Under the pieces are notes generated by a model. The model saw nothing but the letters and a program-made list of their open reading frames with translations, had not been told where the DNA came from and made no database searches. From CAZOHN01 sp964579325 (GTDB lineage Bacteria; Pseudomonadota; Alphaproteobacteria; Rhodobacterales; Rhodobacteraceae): a stretch of DNA of 13,027 nucleotides. Of this stretch, positions 1-6,421 are shown one piece after another. The position numbers and the translations under genes were made by a program. The stretch covers positions 1-13,027 of the forward strand of contig CAZOHN010000099.1 in assembly GCA_964579325.1 (NCBI GenBank), in the 5' to 3' direction. Numbering within the stretch: the first letter of the stretch is position 1; each line of letters starts with the position of its first letter.

Positions 1-102
1 GTCGAGGCCCGGACCCACGACGGAAGGAAGTTCCGCATGCTCAACCTCATCGACGCGTTCAGCCGGGAATGCCTGGCGATCCGCTTCTCCACGGCAGCCT
101 GA
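1..102 (+). pseudogene. IS3-family transposase (orfB, DDE domain) fragment, cut by the left edge
   Basis: Frame 1 reads VEARTHDGRKFRMLNLIDAF followed by SRECLAIR. This is the stretch between the first and second catalytic aspartates of IS3-family OrfB (the usual DGRxFRxLNLIDxFSRECLAI motif of the rve integrase fold). Homology stops after residue 28, around base 84. The frame then runs through six unrelated codons to a TGA at 100-102. The N-terminal part, with the first catalytic Asp, would lie to the left of the window, and the remaining catalytic residues are lost. The break coincides with the end of an oppositely oriented transposase piece, so this is rearrangement debris and not a working gene. 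Family assignment is firm; the subgroup (IS407/IS51-like) is a guess. Confidence 0.8.
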
Positions 103-240
103 TCGGCGCGGCGGGATTTGTGGTCGAACGTCGAACGGTCGAAGGCGATGGCGCCACACGCCGTCCGGATCGAGACCGTCCAATCGCTGCGCATCCCGCG
201 AACCAGCTCGCGCATCCGACCAGGATTCAGATCTTTCGCC
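75..240 (-). pseudogene. IS3-family orfB, N-terminal fragment
   Basis: On the - strand the frame reads NPGRMRELVRGMRSDWTVSI, then RTACGAIAFDRSTF, then HKSRRADQAAVEKRIA. This is the start of IS3 OrfB (the usual RRELV..MR..W.VS.RRAC....RST..Y.SRR..QA.L..RI). It sits in the -1 frame relative to the orfA piece, as expected for IS3 elements that make OrfAB by -1 slippage; the overlap has an AAAG tract near base 232-235. Homology ends at about base 75-78, exactly where the + strand DDE fragment ends. Only about 55 of roughly 270 residues remain and the whole catalytic domain is missing. Confidence 0.75.
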
Positions 241-495
241 GGATGACGTCCTGCAACATCTCGCGGTCGAGGGTCGGATCAGCCACGATCTTCATCAACC
301 GGCTGTTCTCGTCCTCGAGCTGCTTCAGCCGCTTCATCTCCGTCGGCAACAAGCCGGCAGATTTCTTCTTCCAGTTGAAATAGTCTGCCTGGCTGATCCC
401 CGCCTTGCGGCAGATCTAGGCCAACGGCGTGCCTTCGTCGCCCTGCTTGATGATGAACGCCTGTCTCGCGCGTCCGTAAATTTCAATGGCTTCAT
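227..495 (-). pseudogene. IS3-family orfA (HTH/coiled-coil transposase subunit), degraded
   Basis: The likely start is the ATG at 495-493 (MKPLKFTDA). A one-base loss around 465-470 shifts the frame, and the protein continues as RQAFIIKQGDEGTPLA. A TAG at 418-416 stands where this family normally has Glu (the usual AEICRKAGIS). After it the frame runs ICRKAGISQADYFNWKKK and ends with a leucine-zipper-like stretch (MKRLKQLEDENSRLMKIVAD) before TGA at 229-227. Apart from the two lesions the protein is full length for the family (about 88 residues), so it decayed recently. Upstream, a possible IS end lies near 523-541 (TGTTCCGCC read on the - strand), but no matching inverted repeat is visible in this window. 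Confidence 0.8.
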
Positions 496-698
496 GCGAT
501 TCCGCCCCACTCCCAGCCAGCGAAAACGTGGCGGAACACTCCAGCTTCAAATGGTCCAGAAACCAAGGATCAGATCGGCGCGGCAGCGATCGTGCCGGAG
601 AACTCGTAGGGATGCCCGCAACGGTGGCGGAGCGGCGACCTGCCGTGGTGCGGACGGGTGCGGAAGGACATCGTCGGCCAGCATCGGCGCGCAGCGGG

Positions 699-1484
699 TC
701 AGGTCGGGTTGCGAGGGGCCAGGGCTCCCCTCACGTCTTCGATGGAATCGTCGAGCAGGCGCTTCATCAGCGCTCGCGCGCGCACCGGATCGCCATCGCG
801 GATCGCGTCTGCGACATCGCGGTGTTGCTCGAGCCGTTGTTCCTTGATGACTTCGGCCCCGCGCCAGCTCAGTTCGAAGGTCGACAGCATCGCCGCCCGG
901 ATGAGTGCCGAGAAGCCGGAGATGAACGGGTTTTGCGTCGCCGCCAGAACGGCGACATGGAAGGCGAAATCCGCCTCGACGAGGTCGGCCTCGTTTCCGG
1001 CATTCGACTGCATCTCACCGAAGGCCGAGTAGATCGCCTCGATGTCGGACGGGGTTCGGGCTGTCGCGGCGAGCTCGGCTGCGCTTGGCTCGATCATTTG
1101 CCGCAGGGCGTAGAGATCGGAGGTGATCTCGGAGGCCGGCACGGTCTGGAGGTGCCACGACAGGACGTCCGGGTCGAGCATGTTCCAGTGCCGGCGCTGG
1201 CGCACGGATGTCCCGACCTTCGGACGGGCCACGACGAGGCCCTTCGCGGTCAGCTTGGAGTAGGCTTCGCGCAGCGCGGTGCGCGACACGCCATAGCGTT
1301 CGAGCATGGCGGCCTCGTTCGGCAGAAGTTCGCCGGCCGCGAACGACCCGGTCACGATTTCCAGCCCGAGCGTGTTGACGAGAGAGGACTGCGTCGATTT
1401 CGGCTCGAACAGCCTTGCGGAGATCCCTGGCAACTTGTTCGTACCCGCTTGGCCAAGCAGCTCCGACCGGCTCGCATTGCTCAT
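699..1484 (-). CDS. GntR-family (FadR subfamily, FCD domain) transcriptional regulator
   Basis: 261 residues. A GntR winged helix-turn-helix covers about residues 34-95, with the recognition-helix signature ERYGVSRTALREAYSKL at 62-78 and the wing KGLVVARPKVGTSV at 81-94. The linker HWNMLDPDVLSWHL at 99-112 is typical of DgoR-like regulators of sugar-acid and galactose genes. The FCD ligand domain fills 120-255. Metal/ligand-site residues visible are Asp172 and His176 (DFAFH) and His221 (EQHRDV). The C-terminal His common in FCD proteins appears replaced near residue 243. The ATG at 1484 overlaps the stop of yjfF (ATGA at 1484-1481), so the gene is the last cistron of the sugar-transport operon and translationally coupled to it. 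Inference: it represses the operon, autoregulates through it and responds to a sugar or sugar acid. No terminator with a T-run was seen in the 200 bp downstream. Confidence 0.9.
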   Translation of the reverse strand: MSNASRSELLGQAGTNKLPGISARLFEPKSTQSSLVNTLGLEIVTGSFAAGELLPNEAAMLERYGVSRTALREAYSKLTAKGLVVARPKVGTSVRQRRHWNMLDPDVLSWHLQTVPASEITSDLYALRQMIEPSAAELAATARTPSDIEAIYSAFGEMQSNAGNEADLVEADFAFHVAVLAATQNPFISGFSALIRAAMLSTFELSWRGAEVIKEQRLEQHRDVADAIRDGDPVRARALMKRLLDDSIEDVRGALAPRNPT

Positions 1485-2470
1485 CGTCGTTCCATTCCTT
1501 GGCCGCTCTTGAGGTCGAAGGATTTCACCAGAAGGCGGTGAAGCACGATAAACCCGAAAAGGAGCGCTCCGCTACTGATCAAGATCCAGGCCGAGTTGAG
1601 CGAGCCATTGAAGATGATCAGTGTCGAGATCAGGCCGAGGATCATGCCACCGAAGAGTGTTCCGGCCACCGTGCCAACGCCTCCGGTCAGAAGCGTTCCA
1701 CCCAGAACGACCGATGCGATCGCCGCAAGTTCGAGGGTCGAGCCGGCAAGCGGGTAGCCCGACTTCGTGTAGAGAGCGTAGACAACACCGGCGAGGGCCG
1801 AGTAGATGCCTCCGACGGCATAGACCATCACCGTCGTGCGCCGGATCTTGACGCCCATCAGCCGTGCGGACTCCCGGTCGCCTCCCAATGCGTAGACCGC
1901 CGCGCCGAAGCGCGTGAAGTGCGCGATGAAGATTGCCACAGCCAGGCTGACGAGCATGACGATCGCCGAAGAGCGCAGGATTCCCTTGCCCGGAAGGCCG
2001 ATGCGGATCCCGGAATAGAGGTTCGCCCACTCGTGCGTGATCGGGACCGAATTGATCGTGACCATGAAGCACAAGCCCCGGAGGAGAAACAGGCCCGCAA
2101 GCGTTATGATGAATGGCTGAATGTCGAGCGCGTCGATCACGTAGCCTTGGAACGCCCCGAAAGCGAAGCCGAATACGAGCATCAGGGCCGACGTCGCCAA
2201 CGGGTTCCAGCCCAGGCTGTCGAGAACGGCCATCGAGACTCCGACGAAGCCGATCATCGACCCGATCGAAAGATCTATCCCGCCGGAGAGGATCACGAAG
2301 GTGGCCCCGATGGCTGCGATGATGATGAAGGAGTTGTCGGCAAGGATGTTTCCCAGGACGCGTGTCGACAGGAAGTTCTCGTAGATCGCTCCGCCCGTCA
2401 GGAAGATCGCGAAGAACACCACCACGGTGGCGCCGAAGGGCAGGAACTTCTTGTTCAAGATCGAGGTCAT
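1481..2470 (-). CDS. yjfF: Sugar ABC transporter permease, YjfF type (galactofuranose-like system)
   Basis: 329 residues, close to E. coli YjfF (about 331). It is a hydrophobic member of the ribose/xylose/galactose permease family (BPD_transp_2). Strong helices begin at residue 13 (ATVVVFFAIFLTGG). The family motif GGIDLSIGSMIGFVGVSMAV follows about residue 68. A cytoplasmic coupling loop, GGDRESARLMGVKIRR, contacts the ATPase, and a Gly-rich segment (VVLGGTLLTGGVGTVAGTLFGG) lies near the C-terminus. The ATG at 2470 overlaps the ytfT stop (ATGA at 2470-2467). The frame stays open for 1 kb upstream, but that part is an out-of-frame shadow of ytfT. It forms the membrane channel with YtfT. Its stop overlaps the gntR start. 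Confidence 0.93.
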   Translation of the reverse strand: MTSILNKKFLPFGATVVVFFAIFLTGGAIYENFLSTRVLGNILADNSFIIIAAIGATFVILSGGIDLSIGSMIGFVGVSMAVLDSLGWNPLATSALMLVFGFAFGAFQGYVIDALDIQPFIITLAGLFLLRGLCFMVTINSVPITHEWANLYSGIRIGLPGKGILRSSAIVMLVSLAVAIFIAHFTRFGAAVYALGGDRESARLMGVKIRRTTVMVYAVGGIYSALAGVVYALYTKSGYPLAGSTLELAAIASVVLGGTLLTGGVGTVAGTLFGGMILGLISTLIIFNGSLNSAWILISSGALLFGFIVLHRLLVKSFDLKSGQGMERR

Positions 2471-3513
2471 CGCGGTTTCCTTCCGAGGCTCGGGAAGATT
2501 CTCCTGCGCGCCTTGTCGGACTGCAGGACCAGAACGAACAGCACGACGAGCGCCTTGATGATCAGGTTGTATTCGGGCGGCAGGCCCGAGATCAGGATCG
2601 AGGTGGTCAGCGCCTGGATCACCAGCGCCCCGACTACCGTCATCCCGAGATAGATGCGCCCACCCGCCAGCGACCCGCCGCCGATAACGACCGCTAGAAT
2701 CGCGTCGAGTTCGATGTAAAGCGCGACCGAGACCGGGTCGGATGTGTGCGTGTCGGCAGTGAGGATGACCCCCGCCCAGCCTGCCATCAGCCCGCAGATC
2801 ACATAGGCGACGAATGTGACGCGGCGCGCATTGACGCCGGAGAGGTCGGAGGCCGCCGCGTTCGCCCCCGTCGCCTCGACGAACAGGCCGAGCGCGGTGC
2901 GCCGGATAAGCAGCCAGAGAACGACGAACAGGGCCGCAAAGACGTAGAGCCGCGTCGGGATGTAGAAGAGCGATCCGGTGGAGAGCCCTTGTAGTAGGTC
3001 GCTCGTGAAGCTCGGATCGGTGCCGCCGTAGATCAGGTTGATCAGCATGCCGATCCCGCGGCCCGCGACCATGAGGATCAGGGTTGCGATGATCGGTTGG
3101 ATTCCAAGAAGCGCCACCAGTGCGCCATTCCAGACCCCACAGAGCACCGCAGCCACAAGCGCTAGGATCAGGACCAGCCCATGCGGGTCTCCGGCCTGGA
3201 TACGCCAGGCGATGATTGCACCTGATATGGCGGCGATCGAGCCGACCGACAGGTCGATGCCCCGGGTGCCGATGACCACAGCCATCCCGAGCGCCACCAT
3301 CGCCGTCGGCACGGCTCGGTAGAGTATGTCGATCAGGTTGCCGAAGAGCCGCCCCTCCACGATGCGGATGTCGTAGAAGTTGGGAGAGATGAAGCCGTCC
3401 GCGATCAGGATCGCCGCGAGCGCCAGCAACGGCCATGTCGCCCGGCTTTGCGCGGCCCTTCGCAGGGTGCTGTGCCACCGTCCGGTCGGTTTCAAGGGCT
3501 CGCTGTCAGCCAT
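2467..3513 (-). CDS. ytfT: Sugar ABC transporter permease, YtfT type (galactofuranose-like system)
   Basis: 348 residues; E. coli YtfT is about 341. It has a hydrophilic N-terminal tail of some 25 residues, then helices starting at WPLLALAAILIADGF. The family motif TRGIDLSVGSIAAISGAI is present, as is the coupling loop GANAAASDLSGVNARRVTF and the conserved Gly-rich segment VVIGGGSLAGGRIYLGMTVV. The ATG at 3513 was preferred over a TTG at 3525 because a GGGGG ribosome-binding sequence lies just upstream of it. The start overlaps the end of ytfR by 8 bp, so translation is coupled. It is the second half of the inner-membrane channel. The C-terminus is unusually basic (SDKARRRIFPSLGRKPR). Confidence 0.93.
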   Translation of the reverse strand: MADSEPLKPTGRWHSTLRRAAQSRATWPLLALAAILIADGFISPNFYDIRIVEGRLFGNLIDILYRAVPTAMVALGMAVVIGTRGIDLSVGSIAAISGAIIAWRIQAGDPHGLVLILALVAAVLCGVWNGALVALLGIQPIIATLILMVAGRGIGMLINLIYGGTDPSFTSDLLQGLSTGSLFYIPTRLYVFAALFVVLWLLIRRTALGLFVEATGANAAASDLSGVNARRVTFVAYVICGLMAGWAGVILTADTHTSDPVSVALYIELDAILAVVIGGGSLAGGRIYLGMTVVGALVIQALTTSILISGLPPEYNLIIKALVVLFVLVLQSDKARRRIFPSLGRKPR

Positions 3514-5023
3514 CGTCCCCCGCAATCATCCTGAGGATGGTGTCGCGGCGGATGTCGTCGCCGGCGATCTCGCCGACCTTGCGCCTGTCGCGCAGGACGG
3601 CCACCCGGTCCGAGGCTGCAACGACCTCGTCGATCTCGGAGGACGCGACCAGCAGCGCCAGCCCCTCCTCGCAGAGCTTGCGGATCAAGATCAGGATCTC
3701 GGCATGTGCACCGACGTCGATGCCCCGTGTCGGCTCGTCGAGCAGCAGGATCCGCGGCGTCGAGGCCAGCGCTCGCGCCAGTACCACCTTTTGCTGGTTA
3801 CCGCCCGAAAGCTGGCGCACCTGCTTGTCGGCATCCGGCGTCGCAATCGACAAAGCCTGGATCATTTCGTTGGCGATCCTGTCCTGCTCGGCTCGTGGGA
3901 CGCGCGACAGCCAGCCGCGCTTGGCCTGCATCGACAAGATGATGTTCTCCCGGACCGAGAGCTCGCCGATGAGGCCCTCCGCCTTGCGATCCTCGGGGCA
4001 GATCACGATGCCCGCCCGCAGCGACGCGCGCGGGTTGGCCCCTGCGCTGCCGCCGTCGCCAAGGCGAATGGTGCCGCTGTCGCGCCGGATCGCACCGAAC
4101 ATCAGCTTTGTCAGCTCGGTTCGGCCGGACCCGAGCAGGCCCGATAGCCCCACCGCTTCCCCCGAAGCGAGGTCGAGATCGAACGGCTCAAGAACGCGTT
4201 TGCGTCCGACCCCGCGCGCCGACAGGACCACCTCGCCGCCGCCCGTGCGGGGCTTGCGAGAGAAGGCAGCCTCGACCTCGCCCAGCTCGCGCCCGATCAT
4301 CATCGAGATGAGCTCCTGTCGCGATATCACCGAGGCGAGGCCGGTCCCGACGGTCCGGCCGTTGCGCAGGACGGTGATCCGGTCGGAGATCGTATAGACC
4401 TGGTCGATGAAATGCGTGATGAACACGATCGCGATGCCGTTTGCGCGGAGGCCGCGGATGACATCGAAGAGGCCCGCGGTCTCCTGCGCGTCGAGCGAGG
4501 CCGTCGGTTCGTCGAGCACCAGCACCCTCGTGCCCTCGTCGAGCGCCCGGGCGATCGCCACAAGCTGCTGGATCGCCACGGAATAGCTGCCGGCCGCCCT
4601 CTCCTGGTCTATGTCGAGGCCGAGGCGATCGAGTTTTTGCCGCGCCTCGGCACGCGCCTTGCGCCAGGAGATGACGCCAAAGCGGTTTCCGGTCTTCTCG
4701 AGCGTCAGGTTCTGCGTGACCGACATGGCCGGGATCAGGTTCACCTCCTGATAGACCGTCGAGATCCCGGCTTCCTGAGCTTCGGCAGTCGTCCGGAAGG
4801 CGACCGGTCGCCCGGTCACACGGATCTCCCCAGCGTCGCGCTCGAGTGCGCCGGTCAGGACCTTGACAAGCGTGGACTTCCCCGCTCCGTTCTCGCCCAG
4901 CAGCGCATGGACTTCGCCGGCGCGCAGGTCGAAATCCACGTTCTCGAGTGCGAGAACGCCCGGGAAGGTCTTCCGGATGCCGCGCATCGTGACCGGCAGG
5001 TCATTGGCTCTGTCGACTGACAT
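3506..5023 (-). CDS. ytfR: Sugar ABC transporter ATP-binding protein, two fused nucleotide-binding domains, YtfR type
   Basis: 505 residues, the normal size for RbsA/MglA/YtfR ATPases. Domain 1 has Walker A GENGAGKST (43-51), Q-loop Gln92, a divergent signature SYSVAIQQ (146-153), Walker B VLVLDEPT (167-174) and switch His204. Domain 2 has a degenerate Walker A, GLLGSGRTE (295-303), with Arg in place of Lys. It has a canonical signature LSGGNQQ (405-411), Walker B ILLLDEPT (425-432) and SSE instead of a switch His (461-463). This asymmetry (one competent site, one degenerate) is normal for monosaccharide importers of this class. It lies 96 nt after ytfQ, separated by a hairpin, and overlaps ytfT by 8 bp. 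It powers uptake through YtfT/YjfF. Confidence 0.95.
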   Translation of the reverse strand: MSVDRANDLPVTMRGIRKTFPGVLALENVDFDLRAGEVHALLGENGAGKSTLVKVLTGALERDAGEIRVTGRPVAFRTTAEAQEAGISTVYQEVNLIPAMSVTQNLTLEKTGNRFGVISWRKARAEARQKLDRLGLDIDQERAAGSYSVAIQQLVAIARALDEGTRVLVLDEPTASLDAQETAGLFDVIRGLRANGIAIVFITHFIDQVYTISDRITVLRNGRTVGTGLASVISRQELISMMIGRELGEVEAAFSRKPRTGGGEVVLSARGVGRKRVLEPFDLDLASGEAVGLSGLLGSGRTELTKLMFGAIRRDSGTIRLGDGGSAGANPRASLRAGIVICPEDRKAEGLIGELSVRENIILSMQAKRGWLSRVPRAEQDRIANEMIQALSIATPDADKQVRQLSGGNQQKVVLARALASTPRILLLDEPTRGIDVGAHAEILILIRKLCEEGLALLVASSEIDEVVAASDRVAVLRDRRKVGEIAGDDIRRDTILRMIAGDDG

Positions 5024-5074
5024 GGGGACGATCCAACGTGTTGGGAGCGCCGGCGAGAAGGCCGACCGGTCGCA

Positions 5075-5100
5075 GGTCCCGCCCCGTGCGGCGCGGGACC
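5075..5100 (-). promoter_or_regulatory. Intercistronic stem-loop between ytfQ and ytfR
   Basis: On the transcript strand GGTCCCGC pairs perfectly with GCGGGACC (8 bp, nearly all GC). A 10-nt apical part can add two more pairs around a GCAC loop. It starts 20 nt after the ytfQ stop and no run of U follows, so it is not a canonical intrinsic terminator. In binding-protein-dependent operons such a hairpin often protects the 3' end of the binding-protein mRNA from 3' exonucleases, giving more binding protein than membrane components. That role is inferred from position and shape only. Confidence 0.55.
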
Positions 5101-5119
5101 ATTGTACGGCAGCAGCCGG

Positions 5120-6031
5120 TCAGTCGGCGATGTGAAGGTCGGACGGAATCACGATCCACTTGTCCAGTTCCGTCGGGCTGTCGATGTACGCCGTCACCAC
5201 CGGGTAGATGAACTCGGCAACGGCGGACCTCAGCTCGACCGACGCGTTCGCCTCACCCGCCGCCATCGCATTTACGATTGCAGGAACGTAGTCGACGGAA
5301 ACCATCAAGACGTCCTCTCCCGGCTTTAGGCCGGCTTCCTTCATGGCCTGGATGGCGCCCAGCTGCATGTTGTCGTTGTGCGCGAAGACCGCGCAGATGC
5401 CGTCGAGGTTGCTGGTCGACTTCACGAAGGCTTCCATCACGCGCTTGCCACCCTCGGTGGTGAAGTCGCCGGACTGGGTCTGGACGATCTCCATTGCCGG
5501 GAACTGGCCGATCACGGCCTCGAATCCGCCCTTTCGCTCGATGGCCGGCGCGGAGCCCGTGGTGCCCTGCAACTCGACGATCCGGCAGTTGCCGAGCGAC
5601 TCTGCCGCAAGCCAGGCACCGGCAAGCTTCCCTTCCAAGTTGAAGTCCGCCGAGATGCGCGTCACGTAGAGTGATTTGTCTTCGACGTCGACGTCGCGGT
5701 CGACGAGGAAGACCGGAATTTCGGCTTCCTTCGCCTCGATCAGCACGTCTTCCCAGCCGGTCACGACGACCGGCGCGATGATGATCGCGTCCACGCCCTG
5801 GGCGATGTACGCACGGACGGCGCGGAGCTGCTCCTCCTGCTTGCCCTGGGCATCGGCAAACTTCAGGTCGACGCCGTAGTTTGCGGCCTCGTCCTGCATG
5901 TTCTTCGAAAACGCGGGGCGCCAGTCGCCCTCCGAGCCCACCTGGCTGAACCCGATGGTGTAGTCGGCATATGCCGCCGAAGACATCAGCGCGGCCATGA
6001 CAGCTCCGGCAAAAAGCCCTTTGACTTGCAT
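5120..6031 (-). CDS. ytfQ: Periplasmic sugar-binding protein, YtfQ type (galactofuranose-like ABC importer)
   Basis: 303 residues. A signal peptide of about 22 residues ends at AAYA|DYTIGF. The mature protein is a type I periplasmic binding protein of the ribose/galactose group. Motifs shared with E. coli YtfQ include the opening TIGFSQVGSEGDWR, IPVFLVDRDVDVEDKSLYVT, EGKLAGAWL, VELQGTTGSAPAIERKGGF, QSGDFT...GKRVMEAF, AHNDNMQLGAIQAMKEAGLK and GEANASVEL. The C-terminus is about 15 residues shorter than in E. coli (318), but the binding lobes look complete. The ATG at 6031 follows a strong AGGGAGG (6045-6039). It captures sugar for YtfR/YtfT/YjfF. E. coli YtfQ prefers galactofuranose; other furanoses such as arabinofuranose are possible here and cannot be decided from sequence. 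It is the first gene of the operon. Confidence 0.95.
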   Translation of the reverse strand: MQVKGLFAGAVMAALMSSAAYADYTIGFSQVGSEGDWRPAFSKNMQDEAANYGVDLKFADAQGKQEEQLRAVRAYIAQGVDAIIIAPVVVTGWEDVLIEAKEAEIPVFLVDRDVDVEDKSLYVTRISADFNLEGKLAGAWLAAESLGNCRIVELQGTTGSAPAIERKGGFEAVIGQFPAMEIVQTQSGDFTTEGGKRVMEAFVKSTSNLDGICAVFAHNDNMQLGAIQAMKEAGLKPGEDVLMVSVDYVPAIVNAMAAGEANASVELRSAVAEFIYPVVTAYIDSPTELDKWIVIPSDLHIAD

Positions 6032-6090
6032 TGTTTATCCTCCCTGGTACGCGCCGACAGCATTTCCCATGCCAGGTCGGGTCGCAAAAG

Positions 6091-6103
6091 TATTATTGTA
6101 ATA
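6091..6103. promoter_or_regulatory. Candidate operator: inverted repeat over the -10 box of the ytfQ promoter
   Basis: TATTA-ttg-TAATA is a perfect 5-bp inverted repeat with a 3-nt centre. Weaker A/T symmetry continues on both sides, and the outer CG/GC pairs also match. It covers the predicted -10 element. A bound repressor would block RNA polymerase, and the obvious candidate is the GntR regulator encoded at the end of the same operon. AT-rich sequence can give chance palindromes, so this is a proposal. Confidence 0.4.
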
Positions 6104-6120
6104 TTTAAGCTTACTGGCAA
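6092..6120 (-). promoter_or_regulatory. Sigma70-type promoter of the ytfQ operon
   Basis: On the - strand a TTGCCA -35 box (6120-6115) and an AATAAT -10 box (6097-6092) are separated by exactly 17 nt. Each matches the consensus at five of six positions. The predicted start is near 6085, giving a leader of about 54 nt that carries the ytfQ ribosome-binding site at 6045-6039. The stretch is strikingly AT-rich within otherwise GC-rich DNA. Confidence 0.65.
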
Positions 6121-6421
6121 TCTGTTTTCTTGGCCGCTTCATTTGGCCTGCCACGAACGGACGAGGGCCTCGCCCGCCTTGCCTTGCAAAGGCGCGCGAC
6201 CTGCGCCGCGACCGCGTCTGTCCGCATCCCAGTTCGTGCATGAGCAGACCGGCCATCGCCCGGATACGACGATCGGGCGCCGCGAGGCCAACGAGGTCTG
6301 GCGCGCGTACCGAATTCCCTCATGGACCTGGCGTCGGTGCGCGGCTACCTCGGATGGCATGGTTTTCAGGCCGCCCGAAGCGGGGCGGAACGGCACCGAC
6401 CCGAGCAATCGAGGACTTGTC

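Larger units (their letters stand above)
6032..6421. other. Divergent intergenic region between ytfQ and the acyl-CoA dehydrogenase gene
   Basis: 390 bp. The left part (6035-6140) holds the ytfQ leader, promoter and candidate operator. The rest (6140-6421) is GC-rich. Open frames cross it on both strands, but none gives recognisable protein or has a good start and ribosome-binding site. The acyl-CoA dehydrogenase ribosome-binding site (GAGGA, 6411-6415) is at the right end. I found no convincing promoter for the + strand genes. Confidence 0.5.

Noticed and set aside
506..698. Remnant of a further gene between gntR and the IS fragments
   Set aside because: Open frames exist on the - strand (for instance from about 683), but no protein family is recognisable and no ribosome-binding site supports a start.
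486..2653. Long + strand open frames (351 and 412 codons) opposite the GntR and YjfF genes
   Set aside because: They are antisense to genes with clear domains, are rich in Arg, Gly, Asp and His as expected of reverse-strand reading of GC-rich codons, and match no family.
2471..3478. Upstream extension of the yjfF frame, giving 665 codons
   Set aside because: The extra 336 codons overlap ytfT in another frame and read as low-complexity Arg/Gly/His-rich sequence. The real start is the ATG at 2470 overlapping the ytfT stop.
4112..4141. Degenerate second Walker A (Arg for Lys) and divergent first signature in YtfR as a defect
   Set aside because: This asymmetry is the rule in RbsA/MglA/YtfR-type fused ATPases, so it is not a lesion.
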